Assembly (NCBI GenBank): GCA_904419145.1
Contig: CAJFQQ010000003.1
Span: 35,610 to 99,609, forward strand
Direction: 5' to 3'
DNA from: an uncultured Oscillospiraceae bacterium
GTDB taxonomy: Bacteria; Bacillota; Clostridia; Oscillospirales; Oscillospiraceae
Length of the DNA: 64,000 nt
The translations under genes and the position numbers were made by a program. The notes under the pieces are model-generated. The model was given only the letters and a program-made list of their open reading frames with translations. It searched no databases and had not been told where the DNA came from. Below, in pieces: positions 17,201 to 24,528 of the stretch (within the stretch, counting starts at the first letter, position 1; each line of letters starts with the position of its first letter).

Positions 17201-18741
17201 TGGCACAGCTGATCTACGACCTGAAGAACGCCAGCCCGGAGGCCAAGATCTCCGTGAAGCTGGTGTCGGAGGCCGGGGTGGGCACCATCGCCAGCGGCGT
17301 AGCCAAGGCCGGGGCCCAGGTGGTGGTGATCTCCGGCTATGACGGCGGAACCGGCGCGGCGCCCCGGACCTCCATCCACAATGCGGGCCTCCCCTGGGAG
17401 CTGGGGTTGGCGGAGGCCCACCAGACCCTGATCCGCAACGGCCTCAGGCAGCGGGTGACCCTGGAGACCGACGGGAAGCTCATGACCGGCCGGGATGTGG
17501 CCATCGCCGCCATCCTGGGGGCGGAGGAGTTCGGCTTTGCCACCGCGCCCCTCGTCACCCTGGGCTGTGTGATGATGCGGGTGTGCAACCTGGACACCTG
17601 CCCCATGGGCATCGCCACCCAGAACCCGGAGCTGCGCAAGCGGTTTAACGGCAAGCCGGAGTATGTGATGAACTTCATGCGCTTCGTGGCCCAGCAGCTC
17701 CGGGAGATCATGGCCTCCCTGGGGGTGCGGACGGTGGCGGAGCTGGTGGGCAACACGGACCTGGTGAAGGTCCGGGCCAAGTCCATCACCCGCCGGGCGG
17801 AGATGGTGGATGTGTCTGCCATCCTCAAAAGGGAGGAAGGAAACTTCACCGACAAGGACCTCTACGATTTCGGCCTGGAAAAGACCCTGGACCAGAAGGT
17901 GCTGCTGAAGAAGTTCCGCTCCGCCATTGCCAAGGGGGAGAAGGGGACCGTGTCCCTGGACATCACCAGCACCGACCGGGCCTTCGGCACGTTGCTGGGG
18001 GCGGAGGTGACCAAGGCCCACCCGAAGGGCCTTCCCGAGGACACCCTGCGGGTGCAGTGCCGGGGCGGGGCGGGCCAGAGCTTCGGCGCGTTCCTGCCGG
18101 CGGGCATCACGCTGACCCTGGAAGGGGACAGCAACGACTACTTCGGCAAGGGCCTCTCCGGCGGGAAGCTGGTGGTCTATCCGCCGAAGGACAGCACCTT
18201 CGCCGCGGAGGAGAACATCATCATCGGCAACGTGGCCCTCTACGGCGCCACCGGGGGCAAGGCCTTTATCTCCGGCGTGGCCGGGGAGCGGTTCTGCGTG
18301 CGCAACTCCGGCGCCAGCGCGGTGGTGGAGGGCGTGGGCAACCACGGCTGTGAATATATGACCGGGGGCGTGGCGGTGATTTTGGGCCCCGTGGGGACCA
18401 ACTTTGCCGCCGGCATGTCGGGGGGCGTGGCCTTTGTGCTGGATGAGCGGCACCTGCTCTACCGCAAGCTCAACAAGGAGATGGTGCGCATGGAGGCGGT
18501 GACGGAGAAGTCCGACGCCCTGCTGCTCAAGGGGCTCATCGAGGAGCATGTGGCTGCCACCGGCTCTCAGATCGGCCGGAAGATTTTGGACGATCTGGAG
18601 CACTATCTGCCCTGTTTCAAGAAGATCATCCCCGTGGGGTACAGCAAGATGCTCCGGGCCATCGCTTCCTTCGAGGAGAAGGGCATGTCCCGTCAGCAGG
18701 CCGAGGTCGAGGCGTTCTATGCCCTGACCGCCAACGGATAA
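14230..18741 (+). CDS. gltB: Glutamate synthase, large (alpha) subunit
   Basis: A 1503-residue protein, full length for the family. It makes glutamate from glutamine and 2-oxoglutarate with reducing power from the small subunit. The class-II glutaminase domain starts at Cys17 (HDACGIG), so a short propeptide of 16 residues is probably removed to free the nucleophile. Next come the central domain, the FMN-binding synthase barrel with the [3Fe-4S] ligands (CVMMRVCNLDTCPMG), and the C-terminal right-handed beta-helix with Gly-rich repeats. The start has GGGAGG upstream. It is followed 13 bases on by gltD. Confidence 0.96.
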   Translation: MERMEGLYRPQWEHDACGIGAVIQIDGTKSHATVDKALKIVEKLEHRAGKDTKGETGDGVGIMVQIAHPFFTKAAAQQGIQLGEERDYGVGMFFFPQDNLLRSQARKMLEIIAAKEGVEFLGWRRVPVVPEVLGQMARDSMPAIYQCFLRRPGDVERGLDFDRKLYVVRREFEQSNDHTYVASLSSRTIVYKGMFLVDQLRKFYPDLQDEDYVSAIAMVHSRFSTNTTPSWERAHPNRLILHNGEINTIRGNVDRMLAREETMFSSIMADDIDKVLPVVDQSGSDSSMLDNTLEFLMMNGIELPLAVMLTIPEAWRGEPELSREVADMYHYYATMMEPWDGPAAILYSDGDIVGATLDRNGLRPMRYYEVDDGTIILSSEVGVLDIPHEKILHKSRVKPGQMLVVDTRAGRILEDGELKARYAAQAPYGEWLDQNLVRLQDLPVPSRKVPVHTPAQRSRLYKAFNYSYDDIKDVVLQMAATGSEPTTSMGVDIPLAVLSEKHQPLFSYFKQMFAQVTNPPIDAIREETVIDTTVYVGSDGNLLEAKPDNCHVLEIRNPILTSVDLLKIRHMDVPGLKVETISLLFFKNTSLKKALDHLFVNCDRAYKNGANILILSDRGVDENHVAIPSLLAVSAIEQYLIRTKKRTSISIILESAEPRDVHHFATLLGYGARAINPYLAHEAIGELIDEGLLDKEYTVAVGDYNSAVLHGVVKIASKMGISTIQSYQSAQIFEALGLSDEVVDTYFTNTISRVGGIGLKEIQEAVEWQHDQAFDPLGLGSDTTLDSFGYHKLRSGSDKEDHMFNPQTIFLLQRAAQTGDYDLYRQYAELVDAEGIPHTLRGLLEFNTAERTPVPIEEVEPVESIVRRFKTGAMSYGSISQEAHECLAIAMNTLGGKSNSGEGGETMERLYSERGSAIKQVASGRFGVTSAYLVSAKEVQIKMAQGAKPGEGGHLPGGKVYPWIAHTRYSTPGVSLISPPPHHDIYSIEDLAQLIYDLKNASPEAKISVKLVSEAGVGTIASGVAKAGAQVVVISGYDGGTGAAPRTSIHNAGLPWELGLAEAHQTLIRNGLRQRVTLETDGKLMTGRDVAIAAILGAEEFGFATAPLVTLGCVMMRVCNLDTCPMGIATQNPELRKRFNGKPEYVMNFMRFVAQQLREIMASLGVRTVAELVGNTDLVKVRAKSITRRAEMVDVSAILKREEGNFTDKDLYDFGLEKTLDQKVLLKKFRSAIAKGEKGTVSLDITSTDRAFGTLLGAEVTKAHPKGLPEDTLRVQCRGGAGQSFGAFLPAGITLTLEGDSNDYFGKGLSGGKLVVYPPKDSTFAAEENIIIGNVALYGATGGKAFISGVAGERFCVRNSGASAVVEGVGNHGCEYMTGGVAVILGPVGTNFAAGMSGGVAFVLDERHLLYRKLNKEMVRMEAVTEKSDALLLKGLIEEHVAATGSQIGRKILDDLEHYLPCFKKIIPVGYSKMLRAIASFEEKGMSRQQAEVEAFYALTANG

Positions 18742-18754
18742 GGAGGGGAGAACC

Positions 18755-20197
18755 ATGGGAAAAGCAACTGGATTTTTGGACTATCAGCGGCTGGAGGATA
18801 TCCAGGAGGCCCCGGAGGTCCGCTGCGGCCACTATGAGGATTTCCACCGGGCGCTGCCGGAGGCGGAGCGCCGGGAGCAGGGGGGACGGTGCATGGACTG
18901 CGGCGTGCCCTTCTGCCAGGCGGGGTGCCGGTTTGACGGCCTGGGCAGCTTCGGCTGCCCCCTGCACAATCTGATCCCGGAGTGGAACGATATGGTGTTC
19001 CGGGACAACACACGCCACGCCCTCAGCCGCCTCCTGAAGACCAACAACTTCCCGGAGTTCACCGGCCGGGTCTGCCCCGCCAGCTGCGAGGAGGCCTGCG
19101 TGTGCAATGTCCACGGTGAGGCCGTCACCATCCGGGACAACGAGCTGAGCATCATTGAGACCGCCTTTCGGACGGGGCTGATGCAGCCCCGCCGGCCCGC
19201 CGTCCGCTCCGGGCGGAGGGTAGCGGTGGTGGGCAGCGGCCCGGCGGGCCTCGCCGCCGCGGATCAGCTCAACCAGCGGGGCCACAGCGTCACCGTGTTC
19301 GAGCGGGACGACCGGCCCGGCGGGCTTTTGATGTACGGCATCCCCAACATGAAGCTTCCCAAGGACATCGTATTGCGCCGGGTGCAGCTGATGGAGGCGG
19401 AGGGAGTGACCTTCCGCACCGGCGTCAATGTGGGGAAGGACATCTCGCCGGAGGAGCTGCTGGCGGAGTTTGACTGCGTGGTGCTGTGCTGCGGCGCGGC
19501 CAAGCCCCGGCCTTACGCCCTGGCGGACCAGGGGGTCAAGGGGGTCAGCTATGCCCTGCCCTACCTCCAGTTTGCCACCCGGGCCCTGCTGGACCGCTCC
19601 GCCCCGGTGATCGACGCCGTGGACAGGGATGTGGTGGTGGTCGGCGCCGGGGACACCAGCAGCGACTGCGTGGCCACGGCCATTCGCCAGGGCTGCCGCT
19701 CCATCACCCAGGTGATCCGCAAGCCCCAGTCCGTCATCGAGCAGGGGCGCTGCCTGTGGCGGCCCCAGCCCTACCGCCCGGACTACGCCCATGAGGAGGC
19801 CGTCGCCCGGTTCGGCGCCAGCCCCCGGCGGTATGAGACGGTGGTGAAGGAGCTGGTGACCGGGGAGCAGGGGGAGCTGCGGCAGGTGGTGCTGCAGCGA
19901 GTCTCCTGGCGTCAGGAGGACGGGAAGGCGGTCATGGAGCCCCTGGCGGGCACCGAGGAGACCATCCCGGCGGACCTGATGCTGGTAGCCAGCGGCTTTG
20001 CCGGCTGTGAGGACTACATCGGCGAGGCCTTCGGCCTGACGCTGGAGCGGGGCATGGATGTCTGCGCACCCAACGATCAGCGGATCTTCCTGGCCGGGGA
20101 CCTGCGGCTGGGGGCCAGTTTGGTGGTCCACGCCATTGCCGACGGCCGGCGGGCCGCCAGGGCTGCGGACGACTACCTGATGCATCTGGTGGACTGA
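18755..20197 (+). CDS. gltD: Glutamate synthase, small (beta) subunit
   Basis: A 480-residue protein that passes electrons from NADPH to the large subunit. The N-terminal helical domain carries Fe-S cysteines in CMDCGVPFCQAGC, a following CPLHN, and CPASCEEACVC. A FAD Rossmann fold (GSGPAGLAAADQL) and an NADPH fold (GAGDTSSDCVATA) follow. ATG at 18755 has AAGGAGGGG upstream. With gltB it forms a two-gene operon. Confidence 0.96.
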   Translation: MGKATGFLDYQRLEDIQEAPEVRCGHYEDFHRALPEAERREQGGRCMDCGVPFCQAGCRFDGLGSFGCPLHNLIPEWNDMVFRDNTRHALSRLLKTNNFPEFTGRVCPASCEEACVCNVHGEAVTIRDNELSIIETAFRTGLMQPRRPAVRSGRRVAVVGSGPAGLAAADQLNQRGHSVTVFERDDRPGGLLMYGIPNMKLPKDIVLRRVQLMEAEGVTFRTGVNVGKDISPEELLAEFDCVVLCCGAAKPRPYALADQGVKGVSYALPYLQFATRALLDRSAPVIDAVDRDVVVVGAGDTSSDCVATAIRQGCRSITQVIRKPQSVIEQGRCLWRPQPYRPDYAHEEAVARFGASPRRYETVVKELVTGEQGELRQVVLQRVSWRQEDGKAVMEPLAGTEETIPADLMLVASGFAGCEDYIGEAFGLTLERGMDVCAPNDQRIFLAGDLRLGASLVVHAIADGRRAARAADDYLMHLVD

Positions 20198-20246
20198 AAA
20201 AACGAGAGAAGGACCGGCGGGAACACCCGCCGGTCCTTCTCTCGTT
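20195..20246 (-). terminator. 21-bp perfect terminator hairpin between gltD and the ABC operon
   Basis: A 21-bp perfect stem (20201-20221 with 20226-20246) and AACA loop. On the minus strand it is followed by TTTTTT, so it ends the ABC importer operon; it probably also stops gltBD transcripts. Confidence 0.88.
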
Positions 20247-20250
20247 GTGA

Positions 20251-20850
20251 TTATAGTCTCGCCTCCGGCTGAGGGAGGCGGAGAACCTGCACGGCCCCGA
20301 GCGCCTGCGTCTCGCCAAGATCGTGGGTCACCAGCAGCACCGTTCGCCCGGTGCATCGGCGGCGGGTATCCGCCATGACCCGTTCCTTGGTCCCCGGATC
20401 CAATCCCTTGAAGGGCTCGTCCAGAAACAGGATATCCCAGGGGGCCAGCAGCGCCCGGAGGATGGCTGTCCGGCGGCGCATCCCGCCGGAAAATTCTGAT
20501 ACCGGCTGCCCCGCGCAGTTCTCCAGCCCTACCGCGGCCAGGGCCTCCTCCACCTGGGCGGGGGAGAGGGTTGGGTTCACCAGCCGGATATTGGCCGCGG
20601 CGCTGAGATTGTCACACAGCCGGTCCTCCTGGAACACAGCGCTCTGCCGCAGGCCGGCGAGGCCGGTGACAGCGCCGCTGTCCGCCGGCTCCAGCCCCAT
20701 GAGGATCCGCAGCAGCGTGGTCTTTCCGCCGCCGGAGGGGGCCATCACAGCGGTGACAGCTCCGGCGGGGATGGATGCGGAAAAGTCGCACAGCACCGGC
20801 TTGCCGCCGAAGGCTTTGCAGAGGTGCTGCACCTCGATGGTACCGCCCAT
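20251..20850 (-). CDS. ABC importer ATP-binding protein (nitrate/sulfonate/thiamine-precursor type)
   Basis: A 199-residue ATPase: Walker A GGGKTT, signature SGGMRRR, Walker B LFLDEPFKGLD and the switch His in VTHDLG. It is slightly shorter than the usual 240-260 residues, the C-terminal end being trimmed. Two starts are possible; the ATG at 20850 has GGAAAGG 11 bases upstream, while a GTG at 20859 overlaps the permease stop. It powers the import system with the two genes upstream. Confidence 0.88.
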   Translation of the reverse strand: MGGTIEVQHLCKAFGGKPVLCDFSASIPAGAVTAVMAPSGGGKTTLLRILMGLEPADSGAVTGLAGLRQSAVFQEDRLCDNLSAAANIRLVNPTLSPAQVEEALAAVGLENCAGQPVSEFSGGMRRRTAILRALLAPWDILFLDEPFKGLDPGTKERVMADTRRRCTGRTVLLVTHDLGETQALGAVQVLRLPQPEARL

Positions 20851-20855
20851 GCCTC

Positions 20856-21605
20856 TCACATCCTTTCCAGCCGTTTAGCGGCCCTGCGGATCAGGGCCAG
20901 AAACAGCTTTTCAAAGCCCAGGCTCACCAGGACGATGACAACCGTCCAGGCCAGCAGATCTGGCGTGTTGAGATAGATCTTGGCCTGCTGGAGCTGTTCT
21001 CCGATGGACCCCTCCGGCATGCCGATGACTTCGGCAGCCACCCCGGCCTTCCAGCTGAGCCCCAGCGCCACGGTGCAGGCGGAGAGAAAGTAGGGGAGTA
21101 CCTGGGGGAGGTAGATATAGCGGATACGCCGGGCCGCCGGGATGCGGAATACCCGGGCCATCTCCAGCAGCTGCCTATCCACGCTCCGAATACCCGCCAG
21201 TACGTTGGTGTAAATCACCGGCAGCACAATCAGGAAAGAAATCAGCACCGCCAGATGGCGGGAGGAGAACAGCATCAGGGCCAGGATAATAAAGGAGGCT
21301 ACAGGGATGGATTTCACCGCCAGCATCAGCGGCGCCAGCAGCTCCTGGACGCGCCGGAACCGGGCGGCAAGGGCACCCAGCACCACGCCGGATACCACCG
21401 CCAGAAGGAAACCGCCCCCAATGCGCAGCAGAGAATTGGCAATGGAGGACCAGAAGAAGCCCTCCGTCACCAACTGGCCCAGGCGTACCACGACCCGCAC
21501 CGGGGACACCAGAAAGAGATCCTGGTGGATCACCATGCTGGCGATCTGCCACACCGCCAGCCAGAATACCACCGCCCAGAGGCGGATCCGTCCCGGCCCT
21601 CTCAT
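20856..21605 (-). CDS. ABC importer permease (SsuC/TauC/ThiX type)
   Basis: A 249-residue integral membrane protein with about six hydrophobic segments and the cytoplasmic EAA loop (about residues 145-200, ending in a Gly-x-x-x-x-x-x-x-Pro-like stretch near AGVAAEVIGMPEGSIG). It starts at the ATG at 21605, one base after the stop of the binding-protein gene. A longer frame upstream only shadows that gene. It forms the channel of the three-gene importer. Confidence 0.88.
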   Translation of the reverse strand: MRGPGRIRLWAVVFWLAVWQIASMVIHQDLFLVSPVRVVVRLGQLVTEGFFWSSIANSLLRIGGGFLLAVVSGVVLGALAARFRRVQELLAPLMLAVKSIPVASFIILALMLFSSRHLAVLISFLIVLPVIYTNVLAGIRSVDRQLLEMARVFRIPAARRIRYIYLPQVLPYFLSACTVALGLSWKAGVAAEVIGMPEGSIGEQLQQAKIYLNTPDLLAWTVVIVLVSLGFEKLFLALIRRAAKRLERM

Positions 21606-21606
21606 C

Positions 21607-22677
21607 TCAGCGGCTGTAGTAGAAGTCGTCGCCGGGCAGCGCCCCGCCGACGGACTGGGGATTCTGCTCCAACAGGACGGAGAGATAGCCGGAGAGATTC
21701 TCCTGCATCTCCGCGCCCTCGATAAAGGTGATGTTGCACGCCGGCAGGGCCTTCTCCGCCACCTGGGCGGTGACGATCTCATACTGCCCCACCAGCTGGG
21801 CCGCCTCCGCCACGTTGGCATTGACATAGTCCACGGAGTCCTTGTAGTGGTTCAGGAAAGCGGAGACTGCCTCCGGATGCTGCTCGACAAATTCCTTCCG
21901 GGCCACCACCACGCCGGTAACCAGGGTGGAGGGGGCGTCGCTGCCGGACTGGAGCCGATCCCACTCCTCCGTCAGATCCAGGGCCACCCGGAGCCCCTCG
22001 CTCTGGGCCTGGGCGGTGGTGACGAAGGGCTGGGGCAGCATGGCAATGCCGTTCTCGTCGGCCATCAGGGCGGACAGGCACTCCGCCTGCTCACTTTTCC
22101 ACTCGATGGTCACATCGGCGGCGGGGTCGATACCGTTCTGGGTGAGGACGTAGTTGAGGGCGTACTCCGGGGTGGTGCCCTTGCCGCTGGCGTAGATGGT
22201 CTTGCCCCGCAGATCCTCCACGGACTGGATGGACTCGCCGTTCTCCACGATATACAGCACCCCCAGGGTGTTGATCGCCAGCACCTGGATCGCGCCGTCG
22301 GTGTTGTTGTAGAGCACAGAGGCCAGGTTGGCCGGAATGGCGGCGATATCCGTGCTGCCGTTGCCCAGAGCGGCGGAGGCCTCGTCGGTGACAGCGGTGA
22401 TGGTGAAGTGGTAGTTGTTATCCGTCAGGGCGCCGGTGTCGGCCTCGTTCATGAACGACACCATGCCCATGGCGGTGGGGCCCTTCAGGGCCATGATATG
22501 GATGTCAATAGGGTCCGCCGGTGTCTGGGTGTCCTCCGACTCTTGGTCGCCGGAAGCGCTGCCGGTGGTTTCATTGCCGCCGGTGTTGTTGGTTGTGGTC
22601 GTTGTGTTGGAGGCGCATCCGGCCAGCAGAGCGGCTGTCAGGGCCAGGACGCAGAAAAGAGAGAGCAGCTTTTTCAT
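21607..22677 (-). CDS. ABC importer substrate-binding lipoprotein (NMT1/THI5/SsuA-like)
   Basis: A 356-residue protein starting MKKLLSLFCVLALTAALLAGC: a lipoprotein signal with the lipobox Cys21. A Thr/Asn-rich linker precedes the solute-binding fold with IHIMALKGPTAMGMVSF and the DLRGKTIYASGKGTTPEY motif of the nitrate/sulfonate/pyrimidine-precursor binding family. The Lys-Gly-Pro-Thr-Ala-Met-Gly motif near the start of the mature domain would line the pocket. The ligand is unknown: no sulfonate- or thiamine-related enzyme lies nearby. Confidence 0.88.
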   Translation of the reverse strand: MKKLLSLFCVLALTAALLAGCASNTTTTTNNTGGNETTGSASGDQESEDTQTPADPIDIHIMALKGPTAMGMVSFMNEADTGALTDNNYHFTITAVTDEASAALGNGSTDIAAIPANLASVLYNNTDGAIQVLAINTLGVLYIVENGESIQSVEDLRGKTIYASGKGTTPEYALNYVLTQNGIDPAADVTIEWKSEQAECLSALMADENGIAMLPQPFVTTAQAQSEGLRVALDLTEEWDRLQSGSDAPSTLVTGVVVARKEFVEQHPEAVSAFLNHYKDSVDYVNANVAEAAQLVGQYEIVTAQVAEKALPACNITFIEGAEMQENLSGYLSVLLEQNPQSVGGALPGDDFYYSR

Positions 22678-22998
22678 GGATAGGTCCTTTCTATGATGAA
22701 TTCGTAAAATAGCATGCAGGCTTATTTTACCACGACAGGGCGCGATAGTCAAAAGCTCCCTGACCCCGGGGGAATATTTCTGTCCGAAAGGGCGCGCCGC
22801 CCCAAAGCCGGCGCATCCCGCGGCGGGGACGGAGAAAAACGCCGCCGATTTCCCCAGGACCTGGACGGTACCGGAGCCTGGTTTGGCGGCTCCGCCCGGA
22901 TGGCGGGCCGGGAGGCGGTTGACCTGCCCGCCGCCGTATGGTATCATCGTCCTGCAGCGGCAGCGCGGCAAAACGAAAGGGAAGGGAGATACTCCACT
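22678..22998. other. Divergent intergenic region
   Basis: About 320 bases, GC-rich in the right half. The left end should hold the promoter of the importer operon, which I could not place with confidence. The right half holds the promoter at 22919-22947. No gene was recognised. Confidence 0.4.
22919..22947 (+). promoter_or_regulatory. Promoter of the small membrane protein gene
   Basis: TTGACC at 22919-22924, a 17-base spacer and TATCAT at 22942-22947, about 50 bases before the GTG start. Confidence 0.6.
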
Positions 22999-23283
22999 GT
23001 GAAAAAAGTGATCGTAGGCTCCGCTATGTTTCTGACCGGCATCCTTTCAGCGGTTATACTGTTGGCGGGTGCGATGGCGTTTCAATTCGAGCACATCAAT
23101 TTAAGTCCCTTCGCGATGACGATGCAGATCCTCACAACCTATGGCCTGACGCCGGTCCTGTATGGGGCGGTGGGGCTCGCTGTGGTGGGCGCAGTCATTG
23201 CGATCCTGGGATTGAAAGAAAAGCGAGCTGCATGGCCGGGAACCAGCGCAGGTGCACCGGCTGAAGCGGGGGCTTTGCGCTAG
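22999..23283 (+). CDS. Small two-segment membrane protein, function unknown
   Basis: A 94-residue protein with two hydrophobic segments (about residues 4-26 and 49-74), separated by a short polar stretch, and a charged Ala/Gly-rich tail. It begins with GTG at 22999 (VKKVIVGSAMFLTGILSA) after GGGAG at 10 bases. A recognisable promoter lies upstream. I recognise no family. It stands alone between a divergent importer and the HD-domain gene. Confidence 0.6.
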   Translation: MKKVIVGSAMFLTGILSAVILLAGAMAFQFEHINLSPFAMTMQILTTYGLTPVLYGAVGLAVVGAVIAILGLKEKRAAWPGTSAGAPAEAGALR

Positions 23284-23356
23284 CCCGTGGATTTTACTTG
23301 ACTGCGGTGCGGAAATGCCGGTATACTACAATCAGTAAAGAGATGGAGGCGGCAGC

Positions 23357-24016
23357 ATGGTAACAGCGGAGCAGGTCAAAAATGACCGGGCGGTGAAGGC
23401 GTATATCGCCAAGGCGGATGAATCCCTCTCAGCCCTTGGGTACACGGAGCACAGCTTTGCCCACGTGGGGCTGGTGGCCAACACGGCCAAGTATATCCTG
23501 GAGACCCTGGGCTATGACGCCCACCAGATCGAGCTGGCACAGATCGCCGGCTATCTCCACGATATCGGCAACGTGGTCAACCGGGTGGACCACTCCCAGA
23601 GCGGGGCGGTGATGGCCTTCCGTATTCTGGACAACATGGAGATGGACCCGGAGGATATCGCCACCATCATTGCCGCCATCGGCAACCACGACGAGGGCAC
23701 CGGCGTGCCGGTGAATGCGGTGGCGGCGGCGCTCATTCTGGCGGACAAGTCCGACGTGCGCCGCAGCCGGGTCCGGGAGAAGGACTCCAGCAAGTTCGAT
23801 TTCCATGACCGGGTGAACTACTCTGTGCAGAAGGGGAGCCTGCGCATCAACGAGGCTAAAACCGTGGTGGAGCTGGAGCTGGAGATCGACACGGCCTACG
23901 GCTCGGTGATGGACTACTTTGAGATCTTCATGGAGCGGATGATCCTCTGCCGCAAGGCGGCGGAGAAGCTGGGGCTCCATTTCCGCCTGACCATCAATGG
24001 CCAGCAGCTTTTATAA
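23357..24016 (+). CDS. HD-domain metal-dependent phosphohydrolase
   Basis: A 219-residue protein with the HD signature: His at HSFAHVGLV, HD in YLHDIGNVV, His-rich NHDEGTG, and Asp in LILADKSDVRRSRVR. These are the metal ligands of phosphohydrolases acting on nucleotides or signalling nucleotides. The start has ATGGAGG 10 bases upstream. It has no fused synthetase or sensor domain, so the substrate is unknown. It is followed by a region of palindromic repeats ending in a terminator. Confidence 0.82.
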   Translation: MVTAEQVKNDRAVKAYIAKADESLSALGYTEHSFAHVGLVANTAKYILETLGYDAHQIELAQIAGYLHDIGNVVNRVDHSQSGAVMAFRILDNMEMDPEDIATIIAAIGNHDEGTGVPVNAVAAALILADKSDVRRSRVREKDSSKFDFHDRVNYSVQKGSLRINEAKTVVELELEIDTAYGSVMDYFEIFMERMILCRKAAEKLGLHFRLTINGQQLL

Positions 24017-24327
24017 ATCAAAAAACGGCTTGCCACTTTAGAAAATGCTGAGGCGCGGTGAACCTTCCACCGCGCCTTCCATCACGAGGAGACTTCCGCT
24101 CAGGAAGCCTCGCGGAGGTCCTGGGGCCGTAGCCCCAGGAATAAAATGAAATCCGTCATTTCCGGGGACATGCGCCTCGGAAATGACACATCTCATGGAA
24201 TTTTCGCCGACTATTTCGCAGGAAATCGAGGCGAAAATTCCATGGACCTCTCTCGAAAAAGTGGCCCGCCACTTTTTTGACGCGCTGAGGAGCGGTGGAT
24301 CTTCCACCGCTCCTCTTTTTCGGGGCT
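24017..24327. repeat. Palindrome-rich intergenic element with two copies of a GC-rich hairpin
   Basis: A GCTGAGG-GCGGTG-CTTCCACCGC-CCT unit occurs twice, at about 24048-24080 and 24283-24318, each time preceded by a GCCACTTT block. Between the copies lie other inverted repeats, including GGAATTTTCGCC / GGCGAAAATTCC (about 24197-24242). No reading frame is convincing. The right copy doubles as a terminator. Confidence 0.55.
24285..24319 (+). terminator. Terminator downstream of the HD-domain gene
   Basis: GAGGAGCGGTGG pairs with CCACCGCTCCTC and is followed by TTTTT. It has the plus-strand orientation. Confidence 0.75.
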
Positions 24328-24528
24328 TTACTTGATCTCCACTACCTCATAGCCCGCGTCAGTGACGGCCTTGGTGAGGGTCTCGTCGGTGACGTCCCCC
24401 TGGACGGTTGCGGTGCCGGCCTCCAGATTCACCGTGGCGGTGACGCCGGGCAGGGCGTTGAGGGCCTTTTCCACGTGGGCTTGGCAGTGGGCGCACATCA
24501 TGCCCTTGATTACAATGGTCTTTGTCAT
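24328..24528 (-). CDS. copZ: Possible nested CopZ-like copper chaperone (internal start within copA)
   Basis: An in-frame ATG at 24528 lies six bases after AGGAGGAAA, a stronger ribosome site than that of copA itself. It would give a 66-residue stand-alone copper chaperone (MTKTIVIKGMMCAHC...), the exact length of a CopZ. The 25 residues before it are charged and linker-like. Either an ancestral copA-copZ pair lost the stop between them, or both products are made. Independent translation is inferred. Confidence 0.55.
   Translation of the reverse strand: MTKTIVIKGMMCAHCQAHVEKALNALPGVTATVNLEAGTATVQGDVTDETLTKAVTDAGYEVVEIK

Noticed and set aside
14122..18756. Very long open frames on the minus strand opposite gltB
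   Set aside because: The plus strand encodes full-length glutamate synthase with all motifs. GC-rich codon use leaves the opposite strand open, and the antisense translations are His/Gly/Val-rich without family features.
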